A stretch of DNA of 64,000 nt from an uncultured Clostridia bacterium (GTDB taxonomy: Bacteria; Bacillota; Clostridia; Oscillospirales; Acutalibacteraceae), in NCBI GenBank assembly GCA_947627135.1, contig CANQUV010000007.1, positions 1-64,000 of the forward strand, in the 5' to 3' direction. Shown here piece after piece: positions 26,001-35,919 of the stretch (positions are counted from its first letter, which is position 1; every line of letters begins with the position of its first letter). The notes under the pieces were generated by a model. It searched no databases and was not told the DNA's origin. It saw only the letters and a list, made by a program, of their open reading frames with translations. The translations under genes and the position numbers were made by a program.

Positions 26001-27122
26001 CTATTTGCTTTTCGACTCTTTTTCCTTTTGTTTTTCAATTTCTTTTTCAAGCTGCTGTCTTTTTTTAGTGTTCTTCTTTACTTTGTTTTTTACCTTTTCA
26101 ATCTGCTTGTCCGCATAGGCATCATTTCGCTTTTTCTTCCAAAAAGGTATTTTTAAAAGTCCTGCATAAGTTCCTATTCCATAAGAAATATGAAGTATAG
26201 GAAAAATAAACGGCAATAAAATAAATTGTGGCTGAATTGTTTTTGTAGCAAAACAACCAACAGTATTTACAATGTCAAACATAGCATATAGTATTGCAAG
26301 AATTTGAAGCGGAAGAAAAAAACCGAAGCAGGCAAATATTATAGAAATTACAATAAGTCCGACAAAAATCATAGGTGCAAAATGATAGTATGATAAACAT
26401 TTCGGACAGGAAGAAACAGTCAAACCTATCCATTTGCCGTTACTGAATTTTTGTTTGATCATATCTCTAAGACTGTTTCTTGTATGCTGGTAAGAAATTA
26501 TATCAGGACAACAGCAAAGTTTATATCCTGCCTGACGAATTCTGTAATGGAGCTCATTATCTTCAGTCCTGCCTAATGTTTCGTTAAAACCGCCGACAGT
26601 TTCAAAAACTTCTCTTTTATAAGCAGCATGAAAAAGGCTGTCCATGTATTCTCGTTTAGCAGTCGGTCTTCGGTAAGAAGCAACAGAACTTCCGAACAGA
26701 GATTCCTCCGCAGCAAGTAAAGTAAGCTTCCATGGAGAAACATCAGAAGTAATATTCGGTCTGCCGCCGCCTACAACTTTTTCGCCTAAATTAATATTGT
26801 AAATATTTCTTGAAACAAAGTTTCTGGGAATTCTTGCATGGGCATCAACTCTAATAATTACATCTCCATGAGCACTCATAATTGCACAGTTCCAAGACGC
26901 CGCCTGATTTTTTTTAGGACATTCAACAATTACAACATCTGAAAAACCGTAATCAGTATTTTTAAATTCAGTCATCATTTTATGAGTGTTGTCGGTAGAA
27001 CTGCTGTCAACAAGAACAATTTCAATTTGGTCATGAGGATAATCCTGAGTTGAAAAATCCCTAAAAAGACCGTTTAAAACACGCTCTTCGTTGTATGCAA
27101 TCATACATAACGAAACTAACAT
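26001..27122 (-). CDS. Membrane-associated family 2 glycosyltransferase
   Basis: The 373-residue protein has an N-terminal GT-A domain (about 1-230): MLVSLCMIAYNEERVL, the nucleotide-binding VDSSSTDNT (38-46), the DxD-like segment VIRVDAHARIP and the acceptor-side ETVGGFNETLGRTEDNELHY. Hydrophobic helices follow (about 245-320), and the tail is Lys/Glu-rich. The arrangement resembles ExoA-type exopolysaccharide glycosyltransferases. Its start overlaps the end of the upstream membrane protein gene by seven bases, showing translational coupling. The sugar transferred cannot be read from the sequence. Confidence 0.88.
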   Translation of the reverse strand: MLVSLCMIAYNEERVLNGLFRDFSTQDYPHDQIEIVLVDSSSTDNTHKMMTEFKNTDYGFSDVVIVECPKKNQAASWNCAIMSAHGDVIIRVDAHARIPRNFVSRNIYNINLGEKVVGGGRPNITSDVSPWKLTLLAAEESLFGSSVASYRRPTAKREYMDSLFHAAYKREVFETVGGFNETLGRTEDNELHYRIRQAGYKLCCCPDIISYQHTRNSLRDMIKQKFSNGKWIGLTVSSCPKCLSYYHFAPMIFVGLIVISIIFACFGFFLPLQILAILYAMFDIVNTVGCFATKTIQPQFILLPFIFPILHISYGIGTYAGLLKIPFWKKKRNDAYADKQIEKVKNKVKKNTKKRQQLEKEIEKQKEKESKSK

Positions 27123-27907
27123 TTTAAATCGGATGCCCCCTTTTTAAGCTGAATCAGCCATTTTGCAGAATTTCCCAATGAAACTCCCAAATAGGGAATA
27201 ACATAGAAAATTGGAAAAATAAAAAAACAGGCCAAAATCCAAAAAATAAAGCTTAACAGTAATTTAATTATATCTATATTATGACCTTTAGAAAGATTAA
27301 ACGATTCTTTAATATACCAAAAAACTTTTTTGCTGTCATCTTCTGCTAAAATAAAATTGGAAAAAACAATTTTAACATAAAGACAAAAGCAAAAAATGAT
27401 ACCGAGAATTTCTAATGAAAAACCTGCAATTTGAAATAAAACACTGTTTGAACCTGAAATACTTTCAGATAATTTATACATAATTGCAGCAGGTAAGTTA
27501 AATAGAAAAACACCAAGACTGATAATCAGATATCTTAATATATTTAACCATAAAACTTTAAAATAAAGAAAGGGATTTTTAAAAAAATAAAATAAATCAA
27601 TAGAGTTACAGTTTTTGGTTTTAGCAACATTATAGCACAGTTTTATATAACCGTTTATTGCAGGAGAAATAAGTGTAAAAAGCAAAAGAGTAACTAATAA
27701 GAAAATTCCTGCTAAAAATTGACCGGATTTTTTAATTTCCATAGTATATAAATTTACAAGATTAAAGACATATATCAAAGCTTCAAAAGTACAATATACC
27801 AAAAGAAATAAAATAATCAGAACAGCCAAACAACCAACTAATGTTGACCAATTGCCTTGTCGTAAATATTCTCTGGACTGTGCCTTAATAATTTTTTCAG
27901 TTTTCAT
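27116..27907 (-). CDS. DUF975-like multi-pass membrane protein
   Basis: The 263-residue protein has about six membrane segments and the features of DUF975-type proteins: the N-terminal KAQSREYLRQGNWSTLVG, and a conserved segment before the last helix pair reading VFWYIKESFNLSKGHN. The family's function is not known. It lies between a dipeptidase (start 21 bp from its stop) and a glycosyltransferase that overlaps it by seven bases, so it is part of the same envelope operon. The ribosome site is weak. Confidence 0.7.
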   Translation of the reverse strand: MKTEKIIKAQSREYLRQGNWSTLVGCLAVLIILFLLVYCTFEALIYVFNLVNLYTMEIKKSGQFLAGIFLLVTLLLFTLISPAINGYIKLCYNVAKTKNCNSIDLFYFFKNPFLYFKVLWLNILRYLIISLGVFLFNLPAAIMYKLSESISGSNSVLFQIAGFSLEILGIIFCFCLYVKIVFSNFILAEDDSKKVFWYIKESFNLSKGHNIDIIKLLLSFIFWILACFFIFPIFYVIPYLGVSLGNSAKWLIQLKKGASDLKC

Positions 27908-27928
27908 AATACATAAATCATCACTTTT

Positions 27929-29293
27929 TTAAAGTTTTTCCGTAAACATTTTATACATTGCCTCAAGACAGATTTCTGCATGTTTAAAGAAGTTTTCTTC
28001 ATTTATGCTTTCATCAGCATTGTGCATGTTTATTTCGTCATCAGGGAAAGCAGGACCAAAAGCAACTCCTTTTCCGCCCAGTTTTCTTGCATAAGTACCT
28101 CCGCCGCTTGTGTAAAGATTCGGCTTTTTGCCCATAACATTTTCATAAGCACTTGATAAAACAGAAACTATTTTGCTGTTTTCGTCAAGATAAAGGGGCT
28201 TTAAATGGCTTAATACCTTCACATCAAGATTTTCAAGTTCTGCGGATTTTATTACCCTGTAAAGAATTCCGTCGCCGTTTACAGTAACGGGATATCGTAT
28301 ATCAAGGGTAAGTTCACATACCTTATCAATAATTTTTACAGTACCAAGATTTACTGTTAATGCACCCGATACTGAATCGCACATTTTGATTCCTAAAGAC
28401 CTTCCATCTGTTTCATTATTTATAGCATAATCAATAAATGAGCAAATATTGCCTAAATCCTTATGGCTAAAATGTTTTGCAAGCAGGTCAACTAAAATTG
28501 CAGCGGCATTTAAACCGTTTTCCGGCTCACATGCGTGAGCTGCCTTACCTCTGGATAAAATCATAAGTCCATCGATAGTATAAATAAATTCAAAGTTTCC
28601 TTCGCTTGCATCGGCAAGACGCATAAGCATTTGATCGTCGTATTCATTACATTCCAATAATGCATAAGCTGTATCAGGTACGGCATTTACAGCCTTTCCG
28701 GAATGAAACTCCGTTAATGCAGTTCCGTTGTGAACAAGAGCAGAAAGTTTTAACTGTAAAATACCCTTTTCACCATAGCAAATTCCATAACTACTGTCAG
28801 GGGTAAAAGAAAAATCAGGCATAGGTTCTTTTTCAAAGTATGTTTCCATATCAGACATACCTTTTTCTTCATCAGTACCAAAAATTGCTCTTATAGTGTT
28901 AATTCCCTCAACTTTGCTTTCTTTTAATGCTCTTAAACAGTAAAGATTAATTAATGCGGCTCCTTTATCATCAGCAACACCTCTGCCATAAAGTCTGCCG
29001 TTTTTTCTTGTAAGTTCAAATGGCACAACACTCCAATTGTTTCCGGCAGGAACAACATCAAGGTGAGTTAATATGCCGCACAACTTTCCGCTTTTTCCAA
29101 GTTCGATGTGTCCGGCCTTATAGTCTAAGTTTTTTGTAATAAGTCCGAAATCATCGGCTCTTTTTAAAATAAAATCAAGTGCAGCCCTACATTCGCTGTC
29201 ATTTTCTTCAGCAATAGACTGATATTTTAATAATTTATCAAGGTCTGATAAAATTTCGTCTTTATATTCAAGTATTTTTTTTCCAAAATACAT
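27929..29293 (-). CDS. PepV/Sapep-type M20 dipeptidase
   Basis: M20 family dizinc dipeptidases hydrolyse dipeptides, often Xaa-His or beta-Ala types, in the cytoplasm. The 454-residue protein has the metal and catalytic motifs GILTHLDVVPAG, GRGVADDKGAAL, FGTDEEKGM and, near the C-terminus, TSGGGTYARKLGG with INMHNADESI. The start is ATG at 29293 (complement) behind AGAGGTG; a longer in-frame extension of 17 codons has no ribosome site. It is followed within 21 bp by the DUF975-like gene. Confidence 0.92.
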   Translation of the reverse strand: MYFGKKILEYKDEILSDLDKLLKYQSIAEENDSECRAALDFILKRADDFGLITKNLDYKAGHIELGKSGKLCGILTHLDVVPAGNNWSVVPFELTRKNGRLYGRGVADDKGAALINLYCLRALKESKVEGINTIRAIFGTDEEKGMSDMETYFEKEPMPDFSFTPDSSYGICYGEKGILQLKLSALVHNGTALTEFHSGKAVNAVPDTAYALLECNEYDDQMLMRLADASEGNFEFIYTIDGLMILSRGKAAHACEPENGLNAAAILVDLLAKHFSHKDLGNICSFIDYAINNETDGRSLGIKMCDSVSGALTVNLGTVKIIDKVCELTLDIRYPVTVNGDGILYRVIKSAELENLDVKVLSHLKPLYLDENSKIVSVLSSAYENVMGKKPNLYTSGGGTYARKLGGKGVAFGPAFPDDEINMHNADESINEENFFKHAEICLEAMYKMFTEKL

Positions 29294-29462
29294 GTAATTG
29301 CACCTCTGATTAATAATAGCGTTACAAAATATATTATTATTCATAATTGGAATTATTTATGCTATAAGACAAAATAATATTTTCGTTGTATTGTTTTAAT
29401 ATCAACAATTTTTCATTGTCATATATTGTCATATATTTTTTAGCAAAAAATTCAGCTTTATT

Positions 29463-31886
29463 TTATATTAAATGCTGATTTTTTAGATTTTTAGCCTTTA
29501 TTTTTTTAAATAATACAATTAATACCAAATAAATAATATAAATTATACCACATATTGATGTCATTATAATTCCTAAAATGAAACCTGGTTGTTTATATAC
29601 AAATCTTACCGAGCTTGTCGAATTTCCGGGGATTTTTACAGCCATAAACCCTACATTAACCTTTTCAATTTCAACTTCTTCACCGTTTACATAAGCAGTC
29701 CAGCCATCATCATAAGGTACGCTGAAAAATAATAAGTTATCACTGCCGCTGTTTTTAATTTCTGCTGTAAATCCCTCATTATTATATTCAAAGGATGAAC
29801 AGCTGTTATTTATCAGTTCGTGGCAATCTTTAAAATAATCAGTATAAGAGTAGCTGAATTTATTAAGAATTTCATCTCCGTCATAGTTGAAAAAGTCGGT
29901 AATATCTGAATATTTTTTAATTTGTTCATCAGTTAATACCATAGCTTTAAGAAGAGCAAGATGTCTGTCGTAATCATGAAGAGTTTCCCAATCTTTTTGA
30001 GTTATGAACTGGTCATACATAAATCCCATTGGGATATAATAGTCGTTTTCATAAACATAACATCCATTTTCTTTACCATAGTATCTCCATCCGGGCATTA
30101 GGTTTTCATTGTTTTCATCTTTAAATTTTTGATTATCGTATGTTTCATCAAACAGGTATTTGCAGCTTAATAATCCTCTTAATGCGTAATAATCACAGTT
30201 TGGTCGGGATGCTACATCTCTTGTGATTCCCACCGACTGATAAAATTCCATAATCGATGGTGATACTACACTGTGAAATGCGTTAATTGACGGTATTTGC
30301 CAGTACATAGCAAGATTATCAAGGGATTCATAAAAATCACTTCTTACTACATTTAAATCATCCATAGAAAGGTCTTCGCCGTTATTTAAAGCATAGGGAA
30401 TTATAAACGATTTGTCATTACCGCCGTAAGTTTTTCCCGTAGATACTATGAAGTTTGAAGAGACGGCAGAAATAACACCGATACCGATAAAAGTAAAAAT
30501 AACAAGTTTTTTTGTATGTTTCTTATATTTTTTAATAATTAAAGCACACAATAGTAAAGAAACTAAAGATATCGATACATAAATCCAATATCTGTCCGGA
30601 TAAGCCTCCAAGCCAAACTTAAAATTTTCAATAACACTGCGGTCTTTTTCATTATAACCGTAGCTGGGCATAAATCCGATAAATACGGCTATAAAAACAG
30701 TAATGCCGGCAGTCCAGGCAAATGCTCTTTCCCAGTTAATTTCCGTATTTTCCAGAGAAACAACAGTTGCAAGCGACATCATAAGTTCAAGCATATAAAA
30801 CCATCTTGCGTAATAAATGCTGCTATTAAATAATTGGAATGAGCTATTTAATACAGGGATCAAAGCCATTACAAAAAGCAAAGGTAAAATCTTTTTAAGC
30901 CAGTTTCTTGTTTTGCTTTGCAAAAAGCCTATAACGCCCGCCATACTGAATAACGGCAGCCAACCGCTTACAGACGACCAGTTACAGTCAACACTTTTTG
31001 TAAAGTTAGGAAATGCAGGCATTTCGGGAGGGAAGAAAAAACTTAAAATAATATACCAATACCTTTGAGGTATAGAATATGTCAAAGCGTCCCAACCGTT
31101 AGGATATTGGTCAAGCCGAGGATTTCCCATTACGCTCATAACAGAGGGCAGCAAGAGTACGGCAGTTGCAATAAATCCTACAAGTACTTCAAAGGCAAGT
31201 AAAAGAATTTGAGTAAATTTAACTTTATAATTCTTCGTGCATACCATTATGATCCAGTAAATAATTACAAATACAACCTGACCTACAAAAAAATAGTAGT
31301 TTACAATACAGGAGAAAAAGACGCCAAGTGCTAAAATTCCACGTCTGTTGTCTTTCATAAATGAATCAAGAGCTGCCAGAAGCAAAGGAAAGGCAATCAT
31401 TGCCTCATGAAAATGGAAAAAGAATATGTTGTAAATTGAAAATCCCGAAAAAGCGTAAAGCAAACCGCCTATTACAGCAAAATTTTTGTTTTTTACATAT
31501 CTTTTTAAATATATATATGCAGTCAGAGATGCACACATAAACTTAAGCATAAATAATGGTCCCATAAGGTAAGGAACAGCCTTGCCGGGAAATAGCATTG
31601 TAATCCAGAAAAAAGGACTTCCCAGAAGATAAAAGCTATAACTTCCCACAAGTCCCGTACCTAAATCAGTTGTACTGCTCCAATTTGTGTTGCCGCTTAA
31701 AATTGCGTCGTGAACCATTTGATAAAACGGTACTTCCTGAACATTAAAATCTCCGTAATATAAGAAGTAACCGCCGTCGTAGATCATATAAGGAACAAAT
31801 ATTAAAGCTGAAAATAAAAGTGAAAGCAAAAGGGTTTTAAGAATAAAATGACCGTTTTTATTTACATTATGATTACTTAATCTCAC
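29463..31886 (-). CDS. YfhO family membrane protein
   Basis: YfhO-type proteins are large polytopic GT-C-like proteins; the best studied is needed for glycosylating lipoteichoic acid. The 807-residue protein opens with about 12 membrane helices, has the first-loop pattern GDFNVQEVPFYQMVHDAI with an acidic residue expected at the active site, and ends with a large extracytoplasmic domain (VPYDDGWTAYVNGEEVEIEK, typical of the family) and a last helix (about 768-795). It appears to lead the minus-strand envelope block; a 169-bp gap without a clear terminator separates it from the dipeptidase gene. Confidence 0.9.
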   Translation of the reverse strand: MRLSNHNVNKNGHFILKTLLLSLLFSALIFVPYMIYDGGYFLYYGDFNVQEVPFYQMVHDAILSGNTNWSSTTDLGTGLVGSYSFYLLGSPFFWITMLFPGKAVPYLMGPLFMLKFMCASLTAYIYLKRYVKNKNFAVIGGLLYAFSGFSIYNIFFFHFHEAMIAFPLLLAALDSFMKDNRRGILALGVFFSCIVNYYFFVGQVVFVIIYWIIMVCTKNYKVKFTQILLLAFEVLVGFIATAVLLLPSVMSVMGNPRLDQYPNGWDALTYSIPQRYWYIILSFFFPPEMPAFPNFTKSVDCNWSSVSGWLPLFSMAGVIGFLQSKTRNWLKKILPLLFVMALIPVLNSSFQLFNSSIYYARWFYMLELMMSLATVVSLENTEINWERAFAWTAGITVFIAVFIGFMPSYGYNEKDRSVIENFKFGLEAYPDRYWIYVSISLVSLLLCALIIKKYKKHTKKLVIFTFIGIGVISAVSSNFIVSTGKTYGGNDKSFIIPYALNNGEDLSMDDLNVVRSDFYESLDNLAMYWQIPSINAFHSVVSPSIMEFYQSVGITRDVASRPNCDYYALRGLLSCKYLFDETYDNQKFKDENNENLMPGWRYYGKENGCYVYENDYYIPMGFMYDQFITQKDWETLHDYDRHLALLKAMVLTDEQIKKYSDITDFFNYDGDEILNKFSYSYTDYFKDCHELINNSCSSFEYNNEGFTAEIKNSGSDNLLFFSVPYDDGWTAYVNGEEVEIEKVNVGFMAVKIPGNSTSSVRFVYKQPGFILGIIMTSICGIIYIIYLVLIVLFKKIKAKNLKNQHLI

Positions 31887-32041
31887 GCTTTTTCATCCTT
31901 TATGAAGAATACAAAAATTTGCAACTTTACTTTCTGTAAAATAAAAAGTATAATAACAAATATATTATAGCATAAATTTTTACATATTTCACTAGAAAAT
32001 TTCAATAAATAGTAAAAAAATAAAAAATTTGGAGATAAAAT

Positions 32042-32638
32042 ATGGATAAAAATACAATAAGTCATTTTTTTGCGGTACTGTCAAGAATGAAATACATTAC
32101 AAGATGGGGGTTAATGAACAATACAAAAAGTGAGAATATAAGCGAGCATAGCTTACAAACGGCTTATTTTACTCATATATTAACTCTTATAGAAAATAAG
32201 CGTTTTGGCAAAAATTTGGATACACAGCGGGCGGCACTTCTTGCTATGTTTCACGATTGTTCCGAAATTTATACGGGAGATATGCCAACACCTGTAAAAT
32301 ACTATAATCCTAAAATAGCAGAAGCATATAAAAATGTAGAAAAGTTTTCAACAGAAAAACTTATTTCTCTGCTGCCTGATTACTTAAAGGAAGAATATAG
32401 AGAGATTATGTTTTTTGAAGGAAAAGATGACGAAGAACTTAAGGTATATGTAAAGGCAGCCGATAAACTTTCAGCATTGGTAAAATGTATTGAAGAGTTG
32501 AGAATGGGGAATGATGAATTTAAAAAGGCAAAAGAATCAACTGAAAACGCTCTGATAAAAATGAATTTAAAATCAGTTGATGTTTTTATGAAAGAATTTT
32601 TGCCGTCATTTTATTTATCTTTAGATGAGCAGGAATAA
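32042..32638 (+). CDS. yfbR: HD-domain 5'-nucleotidase, YfbR-like
   Basis: YfbR-type HD phosphohydrolases dephosphorylate (deoxy)nucleoside monophosphates. The 198-residue length fits. Key motifs are RWGLMNNTKSENISEHSLQT near the N-terminus, the HD pair in AMFHDCSEIYTGDMPTPVKY (about 76-95), and the late Asp in VKAADKLSALVKC. The ribosome site is GGAGAT. It is divergent from yfhO and stands alone. Confidence 0.92.
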   Translation: MDKNTISHFFAVLSRMKYITRWGLMNNTKSENISEHSLQTAYFTHILTLIENKRFGKNLDTQRAALLAMFHDCSEIYTGDMPTPVKYYNPKIAEAYKNVEKFSTEKLISLLPDYLKEEYREIMFFEGKDDEELKVYVKAADKLSALVKCIEELRMGNDEFKKAKESTENALIKMNLKSVDVFMKEFLPSFYLSLDEQE

Positions 32639-32702
32639 ACTGATTTTCAGATAAAATTAACTTAAAAACCATAATAAACACATAAAATTTTCTTATAAAG
32701 AA

Positions 32703-32731
32703 TTATGTATTGTTGTATATTGTGTTATAAT
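32703..32731 (+). promoter_or_regulatory. Promoter of LCP gene
   Basis: An extended -10 (TGTTATAAT, hexamer 32726-32731) with a weak -35 TTATGT at 32703-32708, 17-bp spacing. Confidence 0.5.
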
Positions 32732-32788
32732 GTTTGAAAATGGTATTTTATACACAAATTATTTAAAAAATTTTTAGGGGTGATAACT

Positions 32789-33958
32789 ATGGCAACACAA
32801 GATAATAAAAGCCGTGGCAACTATGTGGACATAAGTTCAAACTCCCAGTTAAAAAAAGTGTATAATAAAAATGGCAGAACAAAAAGAATTTTAATAATTG
32901 TAATTTCTGTTTTATTTTTGGTTTTCGGTTCGGGTCTTTTATATTATTATTCCGTACTTGAATCATTAAATTATAGTTATATTTCAACCGGTTCAGATAC
33001 ATCTACCTCCGCCGGTGATATAGGTTCTGATACTTCAAACTTAACATTTGACGGACAAACTTTGTTAAGTGATTCAAAAATTTTAAATGTAATGCTTTTC
33101 GGTGTGGATTTTGCTAAAGAGGGAGAAGAACACAGCAGAAGTGACTCAATGATTATGTGCTCTATTGATAACAGACATAAAAAGCTGAAGCTTACAACTT
33201 TCATGAGAGATACATGGGTCAATATTCCTAATCATGGATACGATAAGCTTACAAATTCTTATTCTTATGGCGGGGCAGCACTTACAATACAGACTATTGA
33301 ATCTAATTTCGGAATAAAAATTGACAGATATGCCGTTGTAGACTATGAAAGTTTTAGAAGTATTGTTGATATTTTAGGCGGGGTCGATATTGAACTTACC
33401 CAAGACGAAATCGGATATATTAATTTCCAAATGTATATTAACGATGATTCAGGCGAAACACCACAGGAAACGATCACTGACCCGCCGGGAGTAGTTCATT
33501 TAAACGGAAGAGAAGCTCTTTGGTATGCTCGTGACAGAGGTTTTGAAGATCCTGAAAAATATCCCGGAGTTGTTTTTGAAGGAGATGACTGGGATAGAAC
33601 AAGAAGACAGCGTAACTTTTTAAACACGGTATTTACAAGTATGAAGGATGCATCGCTTCCGCAAATTATTTCAATTGTAAGTGAAGTAGGACCTCTTATA
33701 ACAACTAACTTTAAAAAAGATGAAATTACAACCTTAGTTGCAAATTCATTAAAATATTTGCAATATGATGTAGAGCAGTATTATGTTCCGCAAGGTGAAT
33801 TAGGAAACCTTTGGCAATATAATAAGGATGAGTATGAGAATTCATATATTGAAATTATTGATATGAATACGGTAAGAAATGACTTTGCAAAATTTATTTT
33901 TGAGGATTTAATAGATATTGAATATTCTTCCAATACAACTTCATCTACAACAGAGTAA
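32789..33958 (+). CDS. LytR-CpsA-Psr (LCP) family ligase
   Basis: LCP enzymes attach teichoic acids or capsule to peptidoglycan outside the membrane. The 389-residue protein has a cytoplasmic basic N-terminus, one membrane helix (about 32-55) and the LCP domain (about 90-340) with the polyprenyl-phosphate site residues in HSRSDSMIM, TTFMRDTWVNIP, GREALWYARDRG and WDRTRRQRNFLNTVF. The start is ATG at 32789 behind AGGGGTG; a GTG three codons upstream overlaps that site. Its position next to LicD, glycosyltransferase and YfhO genes suggests a shared role in cell-wall polymer assembly. Confidence 0.94.
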   Translation: MATQDNKSRGNYVDISSNSQLKKVYNKNGRTKRILIIVISVLFLVFGSGLLYYYSVLESLNYSYISTGSDTSTSAGDIGSDTSNLTFDGQTLLSDSKILNVMLFGVDFAKEGEEHSRSDSMIMCSIDNRHKKLKLTTFMRDTWVNIPNHGYDKLTNSYSYGGAALTIQTIESNFGIKIDRYAVVDYESFRSIVDILGGVDIELTQDEIGYINFQMYINDDSGETPQETITDPPGVVHLNGREALWYARDRGFEDPEKYPGVVFEGDDWDRTRRQRNFLNTVFTSMKDASLPQIISIVSEVGPLITTNFKKDEITTLVANSLKYLQYDVEQYYVPQGELGNLWQYNKDEYENSYIEIIDMNTVRNDFAKFIFEDLIDIEYSSNTTSSTTE

Positions 33959-33965
33959 TAAAGTA

Positions 33966-33998
33966 AAAAAGTGACCGCCTTATAGGCGGTCACTTTTT
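33966..33998. terminator. Terminator of LCP gene
   Basis: A stem of about 14 bp (AAAAAGTGACCGCC with GGCGGTCACTTTTT) with A and T tracts. It could serve both strands. Confidence 0.88.
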
Positions 33999-34007
33999 CT
34001 GATAAAG

Positions 34008-34088
34008 TTAAATAAAAGCATTGTAAATAGTAATTTTGCCTACACAGTCTGCGGCAAAGGACTGCTCGCCCTTTAAACCTCGGTCGAT
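34008..34088 (-). other. G+C-richer island with coding-like minus-strand frame
   Basis: The gap 33999-34143 contains a block less A+T-rich than its surroundings. On the minus strand it has a stop-to-stop frame of 26 codons reading KGEQSFAADCVGKITIYNAF, with no start codon or ribosome site. It may be a copy of a dispersed repeat or a gene remnant; nothing in the window repeats it. Confidence 0.3.
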
Positions 34089-34143
34089 TTATTGAACAAA
34101 AGTGACGTAAAAACTTTTATTATCTTTTAAAGCTTTTATACTT

Positions 34144-35781
34144 TTAATCAATCGGTTCAAATCTATGAATATTTCTGCCGTCTTTTTCAATGACACCCGC
34201 AAACATATCATAAGGTCTTATCCAAAGCTCACCTTCATTGTAGAGAGGTCTGTAAACAACCATCATTTCATCAGTTTCGCTGTGTCTTGCAATACCTATA
34301 ACCTCATATTCATTACCTTTAAAATGACGGTACTTTCCGGGTTTTACATCAATAGGATGTATTTCTTTGCAAATATTATTATCAGAAGTATTTGCATTAT
34401 CTGTAATTTCTTTATCAGAAATATTATTTTTTATTTCAAAGCTTCCGTCATTTGCAACAAGTATTCTTCCGCTGTGTTGTGGAATATTTAAATTAATATA
34501 TCCGTTTGCCTGAAATTTTGCGTTGTTGTTTAATACATCGGTTAAAATAAAATTCCCATCTGTATTAAAACCTATTTCTGCCTGATTGTCTGAAAGATTT
34601 AGTGCGATATAAACCGTTTGTGCCGAAGTTCTTCTTCTAAAAACATACTGTTCATTTTTTATAACTATATTTTCAAAGTCACCATACTTTATACCATCAA
34701 GATTTCTTCTTACATTACCAAGCGTACAAAGAAATCTACATAAATCATTGTCAGCATTTGGAATGTTGTTAATATCAAGACAAGGTCTTAAATCATAATC
34801 ACAATAGTTATTTCTTGTTCCTTTTACCGCCCATTCACTTCCGTAATAAATTGATGGAACTCCGGGCATACAGTATAATAAAGTATAAATGTTCTTTAAA
34901 TGTCTTTGGTCATTTACAGTGCTTGCAAGTCTGTTTACATCATGATTGTCAACAAAATTGTATGTGTAAATATTTTTGTATATTCCGCCGTTTGAAAATT
35001 GCCTTTGTAAAGAATGTGCAATTTCAAAATAATTGTGGTCGTTATGGCTTGAGTAAAGTCCTTTATAACATTCATAGTTAGTAACAGAGTTTAAACCGTC
35101 ATTTTGAATAATTCTGTTGTAATCTCCTCCGACCATCTCTCCGTACATCCAGAAATCATCTTTTTTGCCTCTTGTAAAGTTTCTTAACTGCTTAAAAAAG
35201 TTTACATCCATTACATCCGCAGCATCAATTCTTAAACCGTCAATATCAAACTCATCAATCCAAAATCTAATGCTGTCAATCAAATAATTCACAACTTCTT
35301 GATTTTGAAGGTTAAGCTTAACCAGGTCATAGTGACCTGCCCAGCCTTCATACCAAAAATTATCGCCTTTTGGACTGCGGCCGTTAAAATTCAGGTTTTG
35401 AAACCAAGAGCAATATGGGGAAGAAGCTCCTTTTTGCTGAATATCCTTAAATGCAAAAAAATCTCTGCCTACATGGTTAAATACTCCGTCCAATAGAACT
35501 TTTATTCCATTTTTGTGAAGAGTATCGCAAATTTTCCTGAAAGACTGATTATCTCCTAAACGACAGTCTATTTTTTTGTAGTCAATAGTATCATATCCGT
35601 GAGAAGTGCTTTCAAATACAGGATTAAATACAATTGCATTTACTTTTAATTTTTTAAAATGATCGATCCAATCATAGATTTTATCTAGTCTATATTGTAT
35701 AATATGGTCATTCTGTTTTGGAGCACCGCAAAATCCCAATGGATATATGTTATAAATTATTGATTCGTTAATATAAGACAA
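34144..35781 (-). CDS. Intracellular GH13 alpha-glucanase fused to DUF1653
   Basis: The 545-residue protein has no signal peptide. Residues about 5-380 form a GH13 barrel with FNPVFESTSHGYDTIDY, VLLDGVFNHVG, Asp186 (GLRIDAADV), Glu215 (WMYGEMVGG) and Asp281 (FVDNHDVNR), and the hydrolase tail GVPSIYYGSEWAVKG. A short beta domain follows. Residues about 470-545 match DUF1653 (GKYRHFKGNEYEVIGIARHS, MMVVYRPLYNEGELWIRPYDMF), normally a separate small protein of unknown role. The enzyme probably trims imported malto-oligosaccharides; the exact linkage is not readable. The start is TTG behind AAGGAGAG. It is transcribed alone. Confidence 0.88.
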   Translation of the reverse strand: MSYINESIIYNIYPLGFCGAPKQNDHIIQYRLDKIYDWIDHFKKLKVNAIVFNPVFESTSHGYDTIDYKKIDCRLGDNQSFRKICDTLHKNGIKVLLDGVFNHVGRDFFAFKDIQQKGASSPYCSWFQNLNFNGRSPKGDNFWYEGWAGHYDLVKLNLQNQEVVNYLIDSIRFWIDEFDIDGLRIDAADVMDVNFFKQLRNFTRGKKDDFWMYGEMVGGDYNRIIQNDGLNSVTNYECYKGLYSSHNDHNYFEIAHSLQRQFSNGGIYKNIYTYNFVDNHDVNRLASTVNDQRHLKNIYTLLYCMPGVPSIYYGSEWAVKGTRNNYCDYDLRPCLDINNIPNADNDLCRFLCTLGNVRRNLDGIKYGDFENIVIKNEQYVFRRRTSAQTVYIALNLSDNQAEIGFNTDGNFILTDVLNNNAKFQANGYINLNIPQHSGRILVANDGSFEIKNNISDKEITDNANTSDNNICKEIHPIDVKPGKYRHFKGNEYEVIGIARHSETDEMMVVYRPLYNEGELWIRPYDMFAGVIEKDGRNIHRFEPID

Positions 35782-35848
35782 AAAAATCTCTCCTTATTTA
35801 GTTTGATTTTAAGTAAAACATATTTGCATTATAACACAAGAAAAAATA

Positions 35849-35877
35849 TTGCGCAATAAAATTTGATGTGGTAGAAT
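35849..35877 (+). promoter_or_regulatory. ppa promoter
   Basis: TTGCGC at 35849-35854 and an extended -10 (TGGTAGAAT, hexamer 35872-35877) with 17-bp spacing. Confidence 0.55.
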
Positions 35878-35919
35878 ATAACTATTAAAAATATAAAATT
35901 ATAAAAAGGAATGATAACT

